A stretch of DNA of 38,608 nt, from contig JAEZLZ010000128.1 in the NCBI GenBank assembly GCA_023415055.1, positions 1 to 38,608 on the forward strand. The letters are read 5' to 3'. Both the position numbers and the translations under genes were made by a program. Of this stretch, positions 7,957 through 16,564 are shown piece after piece (the stretch's first letter is position 1; each line of letters begins with the position of its first letter). Source of the DNA: Bacillota bacterium (GTDB lineage Bacteria > Bacillota > Clostridia > Lachnospirales > Lachnospiraceae). Below the pieces are notes generated by a model. That model was not told the DNA's origin and did no database searches. It was given only the letters and a program-made list of their open reading frames with translations.

Positions 7957-10353
7957 ATGAAATATGGGTATTTTGATAATGAACACCAGGAATATGTCAT
8001 CGAGAAATTAGATCTACCGACCTCGTGGACCAATTATCTGGGTGTGAAAGATATGTGTGCTGTTCTTAATCATACCGCCGGGGGCTATATGTTTTATAAG
8101 TCACCGGAGTATCACAGAATAACACGTTTTCGTGCGAACAGTGTTCCGATGGATCGCCCCGGGCACTATGTATACTTAAGAGATGATGAGAGTGGTGACT
8201 ACTGGAGTGTCTCCTGGCAACCGGTTGGAAAGTCTTTTAATGAGGCAAAGTACGAGTGTCGCCACGGTTTGTCCTATACCAAGTATTCCTGTTCCTATGA
8301 CAATATTGATGCACAGCAGAAGATGTTCATTCCGATTGATGATCCGGTGGAGTTATGGGATGTCACTATAAAAAATAATGATTCCCGGACAAGAAGTCTC
8401 AGTGTATTTTCTTATCTTGAATTCTCTTATCATCATATTGATATGGATAATCGTAATTTCCAAATGAGCAATTACGCTGCAGGATCCTCTTATGAGGATG
8501 GTATCATCGAGCATGATTTGTTCTATGAGGAATTCGGATATCAATTCTTTACTTCAAATTTTACACCGGATAGCTTTGATTGTCTGAGAGATAAATTTAT
8601 TGGGTTGTATCATACCGAGGATAATCCGGTAGCTGTACAGCGTGGTATGTGCAGCGGATCCTTTGAGAAGGGTAATAATCATTGTGGCTCTCTGCATAAA
8701 AAGCTTACTATAAAACCCGGTGAGGAAATACGTCTTGTATTCATCCTCGGAGAGGGTACCCATGAAGCAGGAATAACTCTCAGGGCAAAGTATTCGGATT
8801 TTAACGAGATTGATCGTGCCTACCGCCAGATGGCAGATTACTGGAGTGAGAAGAGAAACAAACTACAGATTCAGACTCCCAATGAGGGTATGAATACCTT
8901 AATCAATACCTGGACTCTGTACCAGGCAGAAATTAATGTTATGTTCTCCCGATTTGCTTCCTTTATCGAGGTAGGAGGAAGAACCGGTCTTGGTTACCGT
9001 GACACATCGCAGGATTCTATGACGGTCATTCACAGCAATCCTGCAAAATGCAAGCAGAGAATCGTAGAGCTTCTACGTGCTCTTGTGTCACAGGGCTATG
9101 GATTACATTTGTTCCAACCGGAATGGTTTGATCCGGATAATGAGGTAAAACCGTTCAAATCTCCGACTGTAGTTCCGGTTCCGAATAAAGCAGATGTGAT
9201 TCATGGTATCGATCAGGCTTGCTCAGATGATGCACTTTGGCTTGTGAGTTCGATTGCGGAATACGTACGGGAGACCGGTGAATTAGAATTTTTAGATGAG
9301 ATCATAACCTATGCGGACGGCGGAAGCGGTACGGTCTACGAGCATATGATGAAGATACTTGATTTCTCCTTTGAGCAAGTGGGAAGTCATGGTGTTTGCA
9401 AAGGACTTCGTGCCGATTGGAACGACTGTCTTAACCTTGGCGGCGGCGAAAGTGCTATGGTATCCTTCCTGCATTATTGGGCTTTAGGCAACTTCCTGGA
9501 GCTTGCAGAGCATCAAGGCAAGTCTGCTGATATGGAGCGTTATACTGCGATGCGCAAGAAGGTCAAAGAAGTATGCGAAAAAGAGCTCTGGGATCAGGAA
9601 TGGTATATCCGTGGAATCACGAAAACCGGCCGTAAAATCGGAACCATGGCAGATGCAGAAGGTAAAATACATTTAGAATCCAATGCCTGGGCCGTATTAT
9701 CCGGTTTAGCAGATCCTGAAAAAGGAAAGAAGGCAATGGACTCCATTGACCAGTATCTGTATACTCCTTACGGTATCATGCTGAACGGCCCCTCCTATAC
9801 TGTACCGGATGAGGAGATTGGATTTATTACGAGAGTCTATCCGGGACTGAAGGAAAACGGAGCAATTTTTAGTCATCCAAATCCCTGGGCATGGGCTGCA
9901 GAGTGTATTCTTGGCCGTGGTGATCGCGCAATGAAGTTTTATGATGCTCTTTGTCCTTATAACCAAAATGATATGATCGAAATCCGTGAAGCAGAGCCCT
10001 ATTCCTATTGCCAGTTCATCATGGGTAGGGAACATACCGGCTTTGGCCGTGCAAGACATCCGTTTATGACAGGAACCGGCGGTTGGGCCTATTACTCCGC
10101 AACTCATTATATGCTCGGTGTACGTCCCGGCCTGTCGGAGTTGATAATTGATCCCTGTATCCCCTCCGATTGGAAGGAATTCGGTATGACAAGAAGTTGG
10201 CGTGGTGCTCAGTATAACATTAAGATTGAGAACCCGGACGGAGTAATGAAGGGTGTAAAGGAAATACTTCTCGATGGTAAAGTGGTTGATCGCATTGAAC
10301 CACAGCCAAAGGGAACAGTCCATGAGGTTAAAGTAATCTTAGGACAAATGTGA
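7957..10353 (+). CDS. GH94 disaccharide phosphorylase, probably N,N'-diacetylchitobiose phosphorylase
   Basis: A cytoplasmic inverting phosphorylase that splits a beta-1,4 disaccharide with phosphate, giving a sugar 1-phosphate and a free sugar. The 798-residue length and domain order (N-terminal beta-sandwich to about 270, helical linker, alpha/alpha-barrel to about 720, C-terminal strands) are normal for GH94. The catalytic-acid motif is RADWNDCLNL at residues 485-494 (D487 and D490). It runs straight into GGGESAMVSF, as I recall for Vibrio chitobiose phosphorylase; cellobiose phosphorylases have an insertion there. SPEYHRITRFR, DRPGHYVYLRDDESGD and FSHPNPWAWA also match the chitobiose type. 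The frame opens at GTG 7945, but that lies inside the GGAGGAGG site, so ATG 7957 is the start. A phosphohexomutase follows 16 bases later. Family is near certain; the exact substrate is inferred. Confidence 0.88.
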   Translation: MKYGYFDNEHQEYVIEKLDLPTSWTNYLGVKDMCAVLNHTAGGYMFYKSPEYHRITRFRANSVPMDRPGHYVYLRDDESGDYWSVSWQPVGKSFNEAKYECRHGLSYTKYSCSYDNIDAQQKMFIPIDDPVELWDVTIKNNDSRTRSLSVFSYLEFSYHHIDMDNRNFQMSNYAAGSSYEDGIIEHDLFYEEFGYQFFTSNFTPDSFDCLRDKFIGLYHTEDNPVAVQRGMCSGSFEKGNNHCGSLHKKLTIKPGEEIRLVFILGEGTHEAGITLRAKYSDFNEIDRAYRQMADYWSEKRNKLQIQTPNEGMNTLINTWTLYQAEINVMFSRFASFIEVGGRTGLGYRDTSQDSMTVIHSNPAKCKQRIVELLRALVSQGYGLHLFQPEWFDPDNEVKPFKSPTVVPVPNKADVIHGIDQACSDDALWLVSSIAEYVRETGELEFLDEIITYADGGSGTVYEHMMKILDFSFEQVGSHGVCKGLRADWNDCLNLGGGESAMVSFLHYWALGNFLELAEHQGKSADMERYTAMRKKVKEVCEKELWDQEWYIRGITKTGRKIGTMADAEGKIHLESNAWAVLSGLADPEKGKKAMDSIDQYLYTPYGIMLNGPSYTVPDEEIGFITRVYPGLKENGAIFSHPNPWAWAAECILGRGDRAMKFYDALCPYNQNDMIEIREAEPYSYCQFIMGREHTGFGRARHPFMTGTGGWAYYSATHYMLGVRPGLSELIIDPCIPSDWKEFGMTRSWRGAQYNIKIENPDGVMKGVKEILLDGKVVDRIEPQPKGTVHEVKVILGQM

Positions 10354-10369
10354 TAAGAAAGGCGTGATA

Positions 10370-11791
10370 ATGAATATGATAAAGTTTGGTACCGGTGGCT
10401 GGCGTGCAATCATTGGAGAAGAATTTACCAAGGCAAATATACAGAAGCTTTCCAAGGCTCTCGCAAAAAAAATGAAGGATGAAGGTGTGGTAGACAAAGG
10501 AATTGTACTTGGTTATGATCGACGCTTTCTTTCCAAGGAGTCAATGCGCTGGGCTTCCCAGGTATTTGCCGCAGAAGGGATGAAGTCCTATCTGATTAAT
10601 CGTTCTTCTCCGACACCTCTGATTATGTATTATGTGATGAAGCATGAGTTTCCTTATGGAATGATGATTACTGCCAGCCACAATCCGGCTATCTATAACG
10701 GAATTAAAGTATTTACTTACGGTGGCAGGGATGCGGACGAGTTCCAAACTCAGGAGATCGAGAATTACATCAACGATGTGCACGAGGATGAAATAATTGA
10801 TATGGATTATGATAAAGCTCTGGAAGCAGACTTAATTATTGAAATCAATCCTTTGAACGAGTACATCGATAATATCATCAGCAATGTAGACATGCAGGTA
10901 ATCCGTGATTGCGGACTTCGCATTGCTTTAGACCCGATGTATGGTGTCAGTGAGACCTCCCTTCGTACGATTTTACTGACCGCCCGTTGTGATGTTTCTA
11001 TTATCCATGACCGACATGATACCTTGTTCGGTGGAAAGCTTCCGTCACCATCGGCAGCTACACTTCGAAGCCTTCAGAATTACGTGATCGATCATAATTG
11101 TGATATCGGTATCGCAACGGATGGTGATGCAGACCGTATCGGTGTCATTGATGACAAAGGACGTTTCCTTCATCCCAATGATATCCTGATCCTTCTTTAT
11201 TACTATCTTGTAAAGTATAAAGGGTGGAAGGGTGCTGCAGTCCGGAATATTGCAACGACTCATTTACTGGATCGTATGGCAGAAAGCTTCGGTGAGAAAT
11301 GCTATGAGGTTCCCGTTGGCTTTAAATATATTTCATCTAAAATGAATGAAACCGATGCAGTAATCGGCGGTGAATCCTCCGGAGGCTTGACCGTACGTGG
11401 CCACATCAAGGGAAAAGATGGCGTTTACGCTGCAGCCTTACTTGTGGAGATGATCGCTGTCGTAGGTAAAAAGCTTTCCGAGATCGTTCAAGATATCTAC
11501 GATGAATATGGCTGTACCTACATGGAGGAACGAGATTACCGCTTTGATCAGCAAAAGAAGGACGAGATTTATCAGCAGCTGCTGGTTGATAAATTGCTCC
11601 CCGAGGTACCCATGGAACTGGAGAAAATCTCTTATCTGGATGGCTGTAAGCTATATTTCAAGAATGGCGGCTGGATCGGAATTCGGTTCTCCGGAACGGA
11701 ACCTTTACTTCGTATCTTCTGCGAGATGCCAAACGCAGGGGAAGAAAAACAGATCTGTACTATATTCGAGAAGTTCTTAGGTTTGGATTAA
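10370..11791 (+). CDS. Alpha-D-phosphohexomutase (phosphoglucomutase / phospho-GlcNAc mutase family)
   Basis: Moves phosphate between positions 1 and 6 of a hexose through a phosphoserine enzyme. All family motifs are present: TASHNP with catalytic S103, the metal site DGDADR at D251, the sugar-specificity loop GGESSGG and the phosphate site RFSGTEPLLR near the C-terminus. The 473-residue length is typical. The frame can open at GTG 10364, but AAGAAAGG at 10355-10362 spaces best to ATG 10370; ATG 10376 is also possible. The 16-base gap to the GH94 gene implies cotranscription. The natural role is to convert the 1-phosphate released by GH94 to the glycolytic 6-phosphate. If GH94 acts on chitobiose, the substrate would be GlcNAc 1-phosphate, as I recall for a similar gene pair in Vibrio chitobiose loci. 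Glucose 1-phosphate is the alternative. Confidence 0.9.
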   Translation: MNMIKFGTGGWRAIIGEEFTKANIQKLSKALAKKMKDEGVVDKGIVLGYDRRFLSKESMRWASQVFAAEGMKSYLINRSSPTPLIMYYVMKHEFPYGMMITASHNPAIYNGIKVFTYGGRDADEFQTQEIENYINDVHEDEIIDMDYDKALEADLIIEINPLNEYIDNIISNVDMQVIRDCGLRIALDPMYGVSETSLRTILLTARCDVSIIHDRHDTLFGGKLPSPSAATLRSLQNYVIDHNCDIGIATDGDADRIGVIDDKGRFLHPNDILILLYYYLVKYKGWKGAAVRNIATTHLLDRMAESFGEKCYEVPVGFKYISSKMNETDAVIGGESSGGLTVRGHIKGKDGVYAAALLVEMIAVVGKKLSEIVQDIYDEYGCTYMEERDYRFDQQKKDEIYQQLLVDKLLPEVPMELEKISYLDGCKLYFKNGGWIGIRFSGTEPLLRIFCEMPNAGEEKQICTIFEKFLGLD

Positions 11792-11814
11792 TCTGTGAAG
11801 ATATGCTATAATAT
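11789..11814 (+). repeat. Direct repeat copy 1 with extended -10 promoter element
   Basis: A 26-base sequence beginning TAATCTGTGAAGATATGC and containing TGC-TATAAT (-10 at 11807-11812). It overlaps the stop codon of the phosphohexomutase gene. An identical copy lies 144 bases on, at 11933-11958. A weak -35, TTGGAT, is at 11783-11788 with 18-base spacing. Confidence 0.75.
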
Positions 11815-11833
11815 CCAACTTAAGCAGATTAGT

Positions 11834-11890
11834 CCAAGAGATAGAAAGCTGTTTATATACTTGTATAATAAACTGCTTTTTATCTCTTGG
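11834..11890. repeat. Long imperfect hairpin between the two direct repeats
   Basis: CCAAGAGATAGAAAGCTGTTTAT pairs over about 22 positions with ATAAACTGCTTTTTATCTCTTGG, with two mismatches, around a short AT-rich loop. No T-tract follows the right arm. It may terminate the upstream operon weakly or stabilise a 3' end. Confidence 0.6.
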
Positions 11891-11904
11891 ATAAGTGCAA
11901 CTTG

Positions 11905-11930
11905 AACTCGGAAACATGTGTTTCCGAGTT
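11905..11930. promoter_or_regulatory. 26-base palindrome, candidate operator
   Basis: AACTCGGAAACA and its exact complement TGTTTCCGAGTT flank a central TG. It ends 20 bases before the extended -10 at 11951-11956, the usual place for an activator or repressor site around the -35. The adjacent response regulator is a candidate ligand, but AraC-type regulators usually prefer direct repeats. Confidence 0.55.
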
Positions 11931-11932
11931 AC

Positions 11933-11958
11933 TAATCTGTGAAGATATGCTATAATAT
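11933..11958 (+). promoter_or_regulatory. Direct repeat copy 2: extended -10 promoter before the sensor-kinase gene
   Basis: Identical over 26 bases to 11789-11814, with TGC-TATAAT (-10 at 11951-11956) and no recognisable -35. It would start a leader of about 130 bases before the kinase gene at 12094. A stem ACAGGGT/ACCCTGT lies in that leader at 11970-11996. Confidence 0.6.
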
Positions 11959-12093
11959 ATATAACTGACACAGGGTTATCCGTTGGGTGACCCTGTTTGT
12001 GAGTGGTGTCAATCGAAGTTTGACCACACTTGCCGGCAGGCACACATTATAAATCATTGCCGTTACGATGAATAATTACTGGGGGATAAGCAG

Positions 12094-13920
12094 ATGAAGA
12101 GAATCTTTTCATTAAAACGTACATTATTATTATTGGTTGTTATTCTGTGGCTGGTCCCGGTAATCTTACTTTATATTTTTATGAGTGTATCTTATCGGAA
12201 TGATATCATAGGAAAGACTACTGATCTGATGGAGGAGGGGCTAAAGAATTTCACCTATTTTAATGCCCAGCGGATTGATGAAGCCATCGACATCTCAAAA
12301 AAAACCTCCTATGAGTTAGTAATAGAAAAGGCCTGGCGACAATATAAAAAGGGTATAACAAATAAAAGTGAGCTCTATCGTCAGATCACAGGTAATCTTA
12401 CCAGCAAATTCTATAATGATAATCGATTTGAAATTGCAGTCTTTTATCTCTGTGAGGAACCGGATCGGATCTATTATACCAAGCAGAAGGAAAGCAATTA
12501 TATCGATATGTATAAGGAAGAAGTCGCAAAGGAAGCTCACTCCATTACATATCAGGATACCTCCGACGCTCATATCAGGGTCATCAATGGCAAAATCTAT
12601 ATCATCCGTAACCTTTATACCACAACGAATTATACTAAATTCGGTACCTTGATATTGGAACTGAATAAAGACAAATTAATAGACGGAATCTTTTTAAATA
12701 AGTATTATGAATTTGCCTTTTATATTAACGATACCAATTCCATGATTGCCTATGATACTCGTTTTAACCAAGAGAATCATCGTGAAATTGTAAAATTACT
12801 CAGGGCTGAGTACTCCAAAAACAGTAATCGAAAAATTAAAGAAGTACGAAGTAAGCCCTATACCGGTATGATTTATCAGCAAAAATACGACGATTTTCAC
12901 TTCGGAGCTTTATTAGTCGTCAATGATAAGGTTATTTTCTCTGAACTTCAGGACTTATATCGAGTTATGTTTCTGATTATGATGATCATCATCCCGATAT
13001 TTATCATAATGATTTACTTTATCTCTCAACATATTACAAAGCCGATGGAAACTATGATAGAAGCGGCAAAAAGCTTGGAAAAGGGTGATATTGGTATGCA
13101 GGTGGAGGGCAAACCGATGCCGAATACCGAATTTGAGGTACTTAAATCCTCCTTCAACCAGATGTCTTCGGAGATTAAATATTTATTCGATTATGCTTAC
13201 AGCGAAAAGCTGGCCAGAAAGGATGCAAAGATTATTGCACTTCAATCCCAGATCAATCCTCATTTTTTGAATAACACACTGGAGATGATGAATTGGCAGG
13301 CCAGAATGGCAGGTGATGTAACCGTTTCAAAGATGATTGAAGCACTTGGAACTCTGCTGAATTACAGTATGGATCGAACAAATAGAAAGATGATAAATCT
13401 GGCAGAGGAATTGAGGTGCGTGGATGCATACTGCTACATCATATCAATGCGGTTCGGAAAAAGGCTCAAGATAGAAAAGGAAGTGGATCATGAGCTTTTA
13501 CAGCTGGAGGTTCCGCAATTAATCCTGCAGCCGTTGATTGAAAATGCAGTTGTACATGGGGTAGAGAAGGTGAAGAGTGGGACCATCTGGATTAAGGTAT
13601 ATCGGGAGCAGGAAAATGCTATTCTTCAGATCATAAATACCGGTAAGTCTTTTACGGAAGAGGAGGTTGACCGAATCAAGCGGATTCTTGACGGCAAGTA
13701 TGAACAATCGGATAAAACCGAAGGACGCCATGAAGCTCTTGGTATCCATAATGTAAACGAACGAATCAAGCTGATCTATGGTGAAGACTATGGCTTAACC
13801 ATTGAGCCGATTGCGGAGGGAGAGACCGCTTCCACGATTACCATTCCCTTAGACTACGATCCTAATAAGGTAAAAACCAATCTACCTAGGCTTCATTGGA
13901 GCAAAAAAGATTCCCAGTAA
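12094..13920 (+). CDS. YesM/LytS-type sensor histidine kinase
   Basis: A membrane sensor kinase of the class paired with AraC-type response regulators in carbohydrate loci. TM1 is at about residues 9-30. An extracellular region of about 255 residues, probably a Cache-type sensor, follows to TM2 at about 288-311. A HAMP linker (about 312-365) leads to a His_kinase-type domain with phospho-acceptor H390 in QINPHFLNNTLE, and an ATPase domain has the N-box PLIENAVVHG at N484. The 608-residue length is typical. It is the first gene of a kinase, binding protein, regulator set. The intervening binding-protein gene separates it from its presumed partner at 15509-16288. The signal is unknown; context suggests a sugar. 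Confidence 0.9.
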   Translation: MKRIFSLKRTLLLLVVILWLVPVILLYIFMSVSYRNDIIGKTTDLMEEGLKNFTYFNAQRIDEAIDISKKTSYELVIEKAWRQYKKGITNKSELYRQITGNLTSKFYNDNRFEIAVFYLCEEPDRIYYTKQKESNYIDMYKEEVAKEAHSITYQDTSDAHIRVINGKIYIIRNLYTTTNYTKFGTLILELNKDKLIDGIFLNKYYEFAFYINDTNSMIAYDTRFNQENHREIVKLLRAEYSKNSNRKIKEVRSKPYTGMIYQQKYDDFHFGALLVVNDKVIFSELQDLYRVMFLIMMIIIPIFIIMIYFISQHITKPMETMIEAAKSLEKGDIGMQVEGKPMPNTEFEVLKSSFNQMSSEIKYLFDYAYSEKLARKDAKIIALQSQINPHFLNNTLEMMNWQARMAGDVTVSKMIEALGTLLNYSMDRTNRKMINLAEELRCVDAYCYIISMRFGKRLKIEKEVDHELLQLEVPQLILQPLIENAVVHGVEKVKSGTIWIKVYREQENAILQIINTGKSFTEEEVDRIKRILDGKYEQSDKTEGRHEALGIHNVNERIKLIYGEDYGLTIEPIAEGETASTITIPLDYDPNKVKTNLPRLHWSKKDSQ

Positions 13921-14012
13921 GCAGTCATAAACCTTCTGAATAAAAAGATTTATTTAACAAAAAAAGACAAAAAATATCAAAAATGACTAAAGCCTTTTTT
14001 GCGATATATCAT

Positions 14013-14018
14013 TATAAT
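14013..14018 (+). promoter_or_regulatory. Possible -10 box before the binding-protein gene
   Basis: TATAAT lies in the AT-rich 154-base gap between the kinase and binding-protein genes. No acceptable -35 is present at 16-18 bases, so independent transcription is only suggested. Confidence 0.3.
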
Positions 14019-14074
14019 TGTATTGAGTGGTATTGTTTTCGTAATAAATCGTATTTATGAGGAGGAGCTATGCT

Positions 14075-15421
14075 ATGATTAAGATGAAAAAGGTGATTGC
14101 CCTTCTACTGACCTGTACTCTGATGATGTCAATCAACCTGTCCTGCAGTGGATTAGGAGCAGATGCTTCTACGGATAGGAAAACAAGTTCTGATCCTTCT
14201 TCTGATCAGAACTCGGACTCAAATGATGATTCTATGACAGAAGAGCAGAATCCGATTACCTTAACTACCGTCTCTATGTTCGGCGGCACCGATGCCAATG
14301 CGGGTAATTACCAGTCAATCAACGCTCAGTTCATGGTGAATTATCCCTATATCACAATTGAAGACGATTCTCAGTCAGTCGATCAGGATTGGAAGACGAA
14401 GATTGCCGCTGATTTTGCTGTCGGCAATGAGCCTGATGTAATCCAATACTTTACCGATGCAAATGCGAGTGATGTACTTGCTGCTCACAAATTTGTGACA
14501 ATCGAAGAGATCAAGGCTGTTTATCCCGAATATGCGAAAGACACCCTTCCAGCCGCTCTGGCGGCAGCCGCTAATCCGGACGGAATACAGAGAGCAGTTC
14601 CCACAACCGGCTACTGGGAAGGACTATTTTGTAATAAAGATTTATTTGATCAGTATGGTTTGGAATTACCAACCACTTGGGAAAATATGGTACATGCAAT
14701 CGAAACCTTTAAAGAAAATAAAATCATTCCAATCGCTGTATCGTTAAATAACGTTCCTCATTACTGGATAGAATTTTTAATGTTAAGTGCAGCTGGTCCT
14801 GAAGGTTATACTACGATTCCACTCAGTGCTCCTAAGGATTGGTGCAATGGACTTGCAATGTTCAAGATCTTAAGAGAGATGGGAGCTTTCCCTGTTGATA
14901 CAGATACCATTGACAATGATTATGCAGGCGAGCTTTTTAAAAGAAAAAAAGCTGCAATGCAATTGGAAGGCTCATGGTATGCCGGAGGAATCCCGGATCA
15001 GGATAACACGGTTGTAGTTTCCTTTCCCGTTATTCCCGGAGGTAAGGCAAAGCCAGGTAATATGGTAGGCGGTATTTCCTCCGGCTTTTATATCACGAAA
15101 AAAGCCTGGGAGGATTCTGAGAAGAGAGATGCTGCGGTCAAATTTGTGATGGCACACACGAACAGAGAATCCGTAGCAATCTATTGGGGTGGACATGGAC
15201 AGGCAGCTGCCAAGGTGGAGCCTTTCGCAGATATGACTCCCCTCGGAATCTTCGGCCTCGATTATTCCAGCTCAGCGACCGGCATCTCGACTCCAACGGA
15301 TTCCCGAATCTCTCAGGAGGCTTATAACACTCTGGTAGCAGGAATTGTTGATATATCTACCGGTGAAAAGACTCCGGAAGAATTACTGAAAGAAGTGCTG
15401 GAGATCAACAACAAACAATAA
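14075..15421 (+). CDS. Extracellular sugar-binding lipoprotein (ABC-type)
   Basis: A 448-residue type-1 solute-binding protein resembling those of CUT1 sugar importers. The N-terminal signal peptide (MKKVIALLLTCTLMMS) ends at a candidate lipobox N-L-S-C, slightly off consensus at -3, followed by a Ser/Asp/Asn-rich linker. The mature part has typical features: FAVGNEPDVIQYFTD (about 120-135), GLFCNKDLFDQYGLELPTTWENM, and a late segment with GGISSGFYIT. The frame opens at ATG 14057, but GAGGAGG lies inside those codons and points to ATG 14075. No permease or ATPase gene is beside it. It sits between a YesM-type kinase and a YesN-type regulator, so it may serve a remote transporter or present sugar to the kinase. 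Confidence 0.85.
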   Translation: MIKMKKVIALLLTCTLMMSINLSCSGLGADASTDRKTSSDPSSDQNSDSNDDSMTEEQNPITLTTVSMFGGTDANAGNYQSINAQFMVNYPYITIEDDSQSVDQDWKTKIAADFAVGNEPDVIQYFTDANASDVLAAHKFVTIEEIKAVYPEYAKDTLPAALAAAANPDGIQRAVPTTGYWEGLFCNKDLFDQYGLELPTTWENMVHAIETFKENKIIPIAVSLNNVPHYWIEFLMLSAAGPEGYTTIPLSAPKDWCNGLAMFKILREMGAFPVDTDTIDNDYAGELFKRKKAAMQLEGSWYAGGIPDQDNTVVVSFPVIPGGKAKPGNMVGGISSGFYITKKAWEDSEKRDAAVKFVMAHTNRESVAIYWGGHGQAAAKVEPFADMTPLGIFGLDYSSSATGISTPTDSRISQEAYNTLVAGIVDISTGEKTPEELLKEVLEINNKQ

Positions 15422-15508
15422 TAATAGGAAAGCTTAACTGCATAGGTTGTAAAGGAATATTATTTCGTATTATGACTAAATGCCAAAAATGGCAGAATGG
15501 AGATTGCA

Positions 15509-16288
15509 ATGTATAAAGTTGTGATTATTGATGACGAGCCTATTATTGTAGAGGGAATCTCGCGAATGATTAAGTGGAATCAATTTGATTGCAAAATTGT
15601 TGCAACTGCAAATGATGGAACCGACGGTGCACAGGTCATAAGGTCCTATCGGCCTGACATCATTATTACAGACATTTCAATGCCTGATCTGGACGGACTC
15701 TCTATGATTGCAGGCTTAAAGAGTGAATTCCCGGAAATGGAGGTCAGCATCTTGACCGGGTATCGCAAGTTTGAATATGCACAGAAAGCAATTCGTCTCG
15801 GAGTGACTCGATTTCTTCTGAAGCCCTCCAACATGGAGGAGTTAATCGAAGCGATTACAGCCATGACAGAGAATCTGAAATCGAAAGGCGTACGCGTCGA
15901 AGAGGAGAAGGATGAAGAGACCGAACACCTGGATAATGAGGCAAGTAACTTTATCGTCAATAATGCAATGAAATACATAGAACAGAATTATTTACATAAG
16001 ATCACCTTATGCGAGGTCGCAGAGAAGACTTATGTCAGTCAGTGGCACCTTAGTAAGCTGCTTAACCGTCATTTGGGACAAAATTTTTCAGAGATCTTAA
16101 ATAGTGTCCGCATTAAGGAAGCACAGAAGCTTCTTTGTGATCCTTCTCTACGCATCGGGGATATTGCAGAGCGTGTCGGCTTCATTGATATGGCACATTT
16201 CTCGAGAGTATTTAAGAAGAATGTCGGTGTTTCGGCAAATGAATATCGCAATGGACTCTCACTGAAGGCTATTGAGCGAATGATATAA
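15509..16288 (+). CDS. YesN-type response regulator with AraC DNA-binding domain
   Basis: Receives phosphate from the YesM-type kinase and should control carbohydrate genes. The receiver domain (about 1-120) has the acidic pair D8/D9, phospho-acceptor D55 in ITDISMPDLDG, and the conserved Lys in FLLKPS. A short charged linker (EEEKDEETEHLDN) leads to a two-helix-turn-helix AraC domain (about 150-255) with the signature IGDIAERVGFIDMAHFSRVFKK. At 259 residues it is compact and lacks the long middle region of many YesN proteins. ATG 15497 is in frame, but GGAG inside those codons spaces properly to ATG 15509. It lies 87 bases after the binding-protein gene. Likely targets are its own locus and the upstream GH94 operon; this is inference from position. 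Confidence 0.9.
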   Translation: MYKVVIIDDEPIIVEGISRMIKWNQFDCKIVATANDGTDGAQVIRSYRPDIIITDISMPDLDGLSMIAGLKSEFPEMEVSILTGYRKFEYAQKAIRLGVTRFLLKPSNMEELIEAITAMTENLKSKGVRVEEEKDEETEHLDNEASNFIVNNAMKYIEQNYLHKITLCEVAEKTYVSQWHLSKLLNRHLGQNFSEILNSVRIKEAQKLLCDPSLRIGDIAERVGFIDMAHFSRVFKKNVGVSANEYRNGLSLKAIERMI

Positions 16289-16332
16289 GTATGAGTTGAG
16301 GGAACATAATCATAGGTCTTGGATTATTTATG

Positions 16333-16404
16333 AACGGGTATCATTCCTTTCTTTCAGAGTGTCAGCCATGTTACTTACACTCTTGGGGACGGATGATACC
16401 TGTT
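16333..16404 (+). other. Two-tier stem-loop in the folD leader region
   Basis: The outer stem pairs AACGGGTATCATTCC (16333-16347) with GGATGATACCTGTT (16391-16404), with one bulged T and one G-U pair. The inner stem pairs AGAGTGT (16356-16362) exactly with ACACTCT (16377-16383). No T-tract follows. It matches no riboswitch I know, including tetrahydrofolate types. It may mark the 3' end of the regulator mRNA or be a folD leader structure. Confidence 0.5.
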
Positions 16405-16493
16405 ATTATGTCTTGATTCATTCATCATCGGTAAATAATTCTTGTGATATCGCACAGAATATATTATTATATATTAGGATTATATTGGTAGGA

Positions 16494-16531
16494 AGCGGTA
16501 AAGGATAGGTTCACCGCATCCTCTTTACCGG
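16494..16531 (+). other. Stem-loop before folD
   Basis: GCGGTAAAGGAT and ATCCTCTTTACCGG form an imperfect stem around AGGTTCACCGC, about 30 bases before the ribosome site. The following GATAAAAA is not a good T-tract. Confidence 0.4.
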
Positions 16532-16564
16532 ATAAAAATAGATGATAGGATAGGAGCGATTGCT

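Larger units (their letters stand above)
11792..12093. other. Gene-free 300-bp regulatory gap
   Basis: No gene is seen on either strand. The gap holds the two direct repeats, the hairpin at 11834-11890, the palindrome at 11905-11930, the stem ACAGGGT/ACCCTGT at 11970-11996, and a weaker GTGGTGTCAA/TTTGACCACAC pairing at about 12003-12028. GGGGGA precedes the kinase start. Confidence 0.6.

Noticed and set aside
9706..10323. A 205-codon open frame on the minus strand inside the GH94 gene
   Set aside because: It lies wholly opposite a strongly conserved coding region, has no ribosome site, and its translation is rich in Cys, His, Ser and Thr as expected of a shadow frame.
14057..15421. Complete ABC sugar importer
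   Set aside because: Only the binding protein is present; neighbouring frames are a kinase and a regulator, with no permease or ATPase motifs.
16333..16404. Tetrahydrofolate riboswitch before folD
   Set aside because: The conserved core sequences of known folate riboswitches could not be found; only the stems are visible.
16296..16508. A 70-codon plus-strand frame between the regulator gene and folD
   Set aside because: No ribosome site; it runs through the two-tier stem at 16333-16404, and the translation has no coherent domain.
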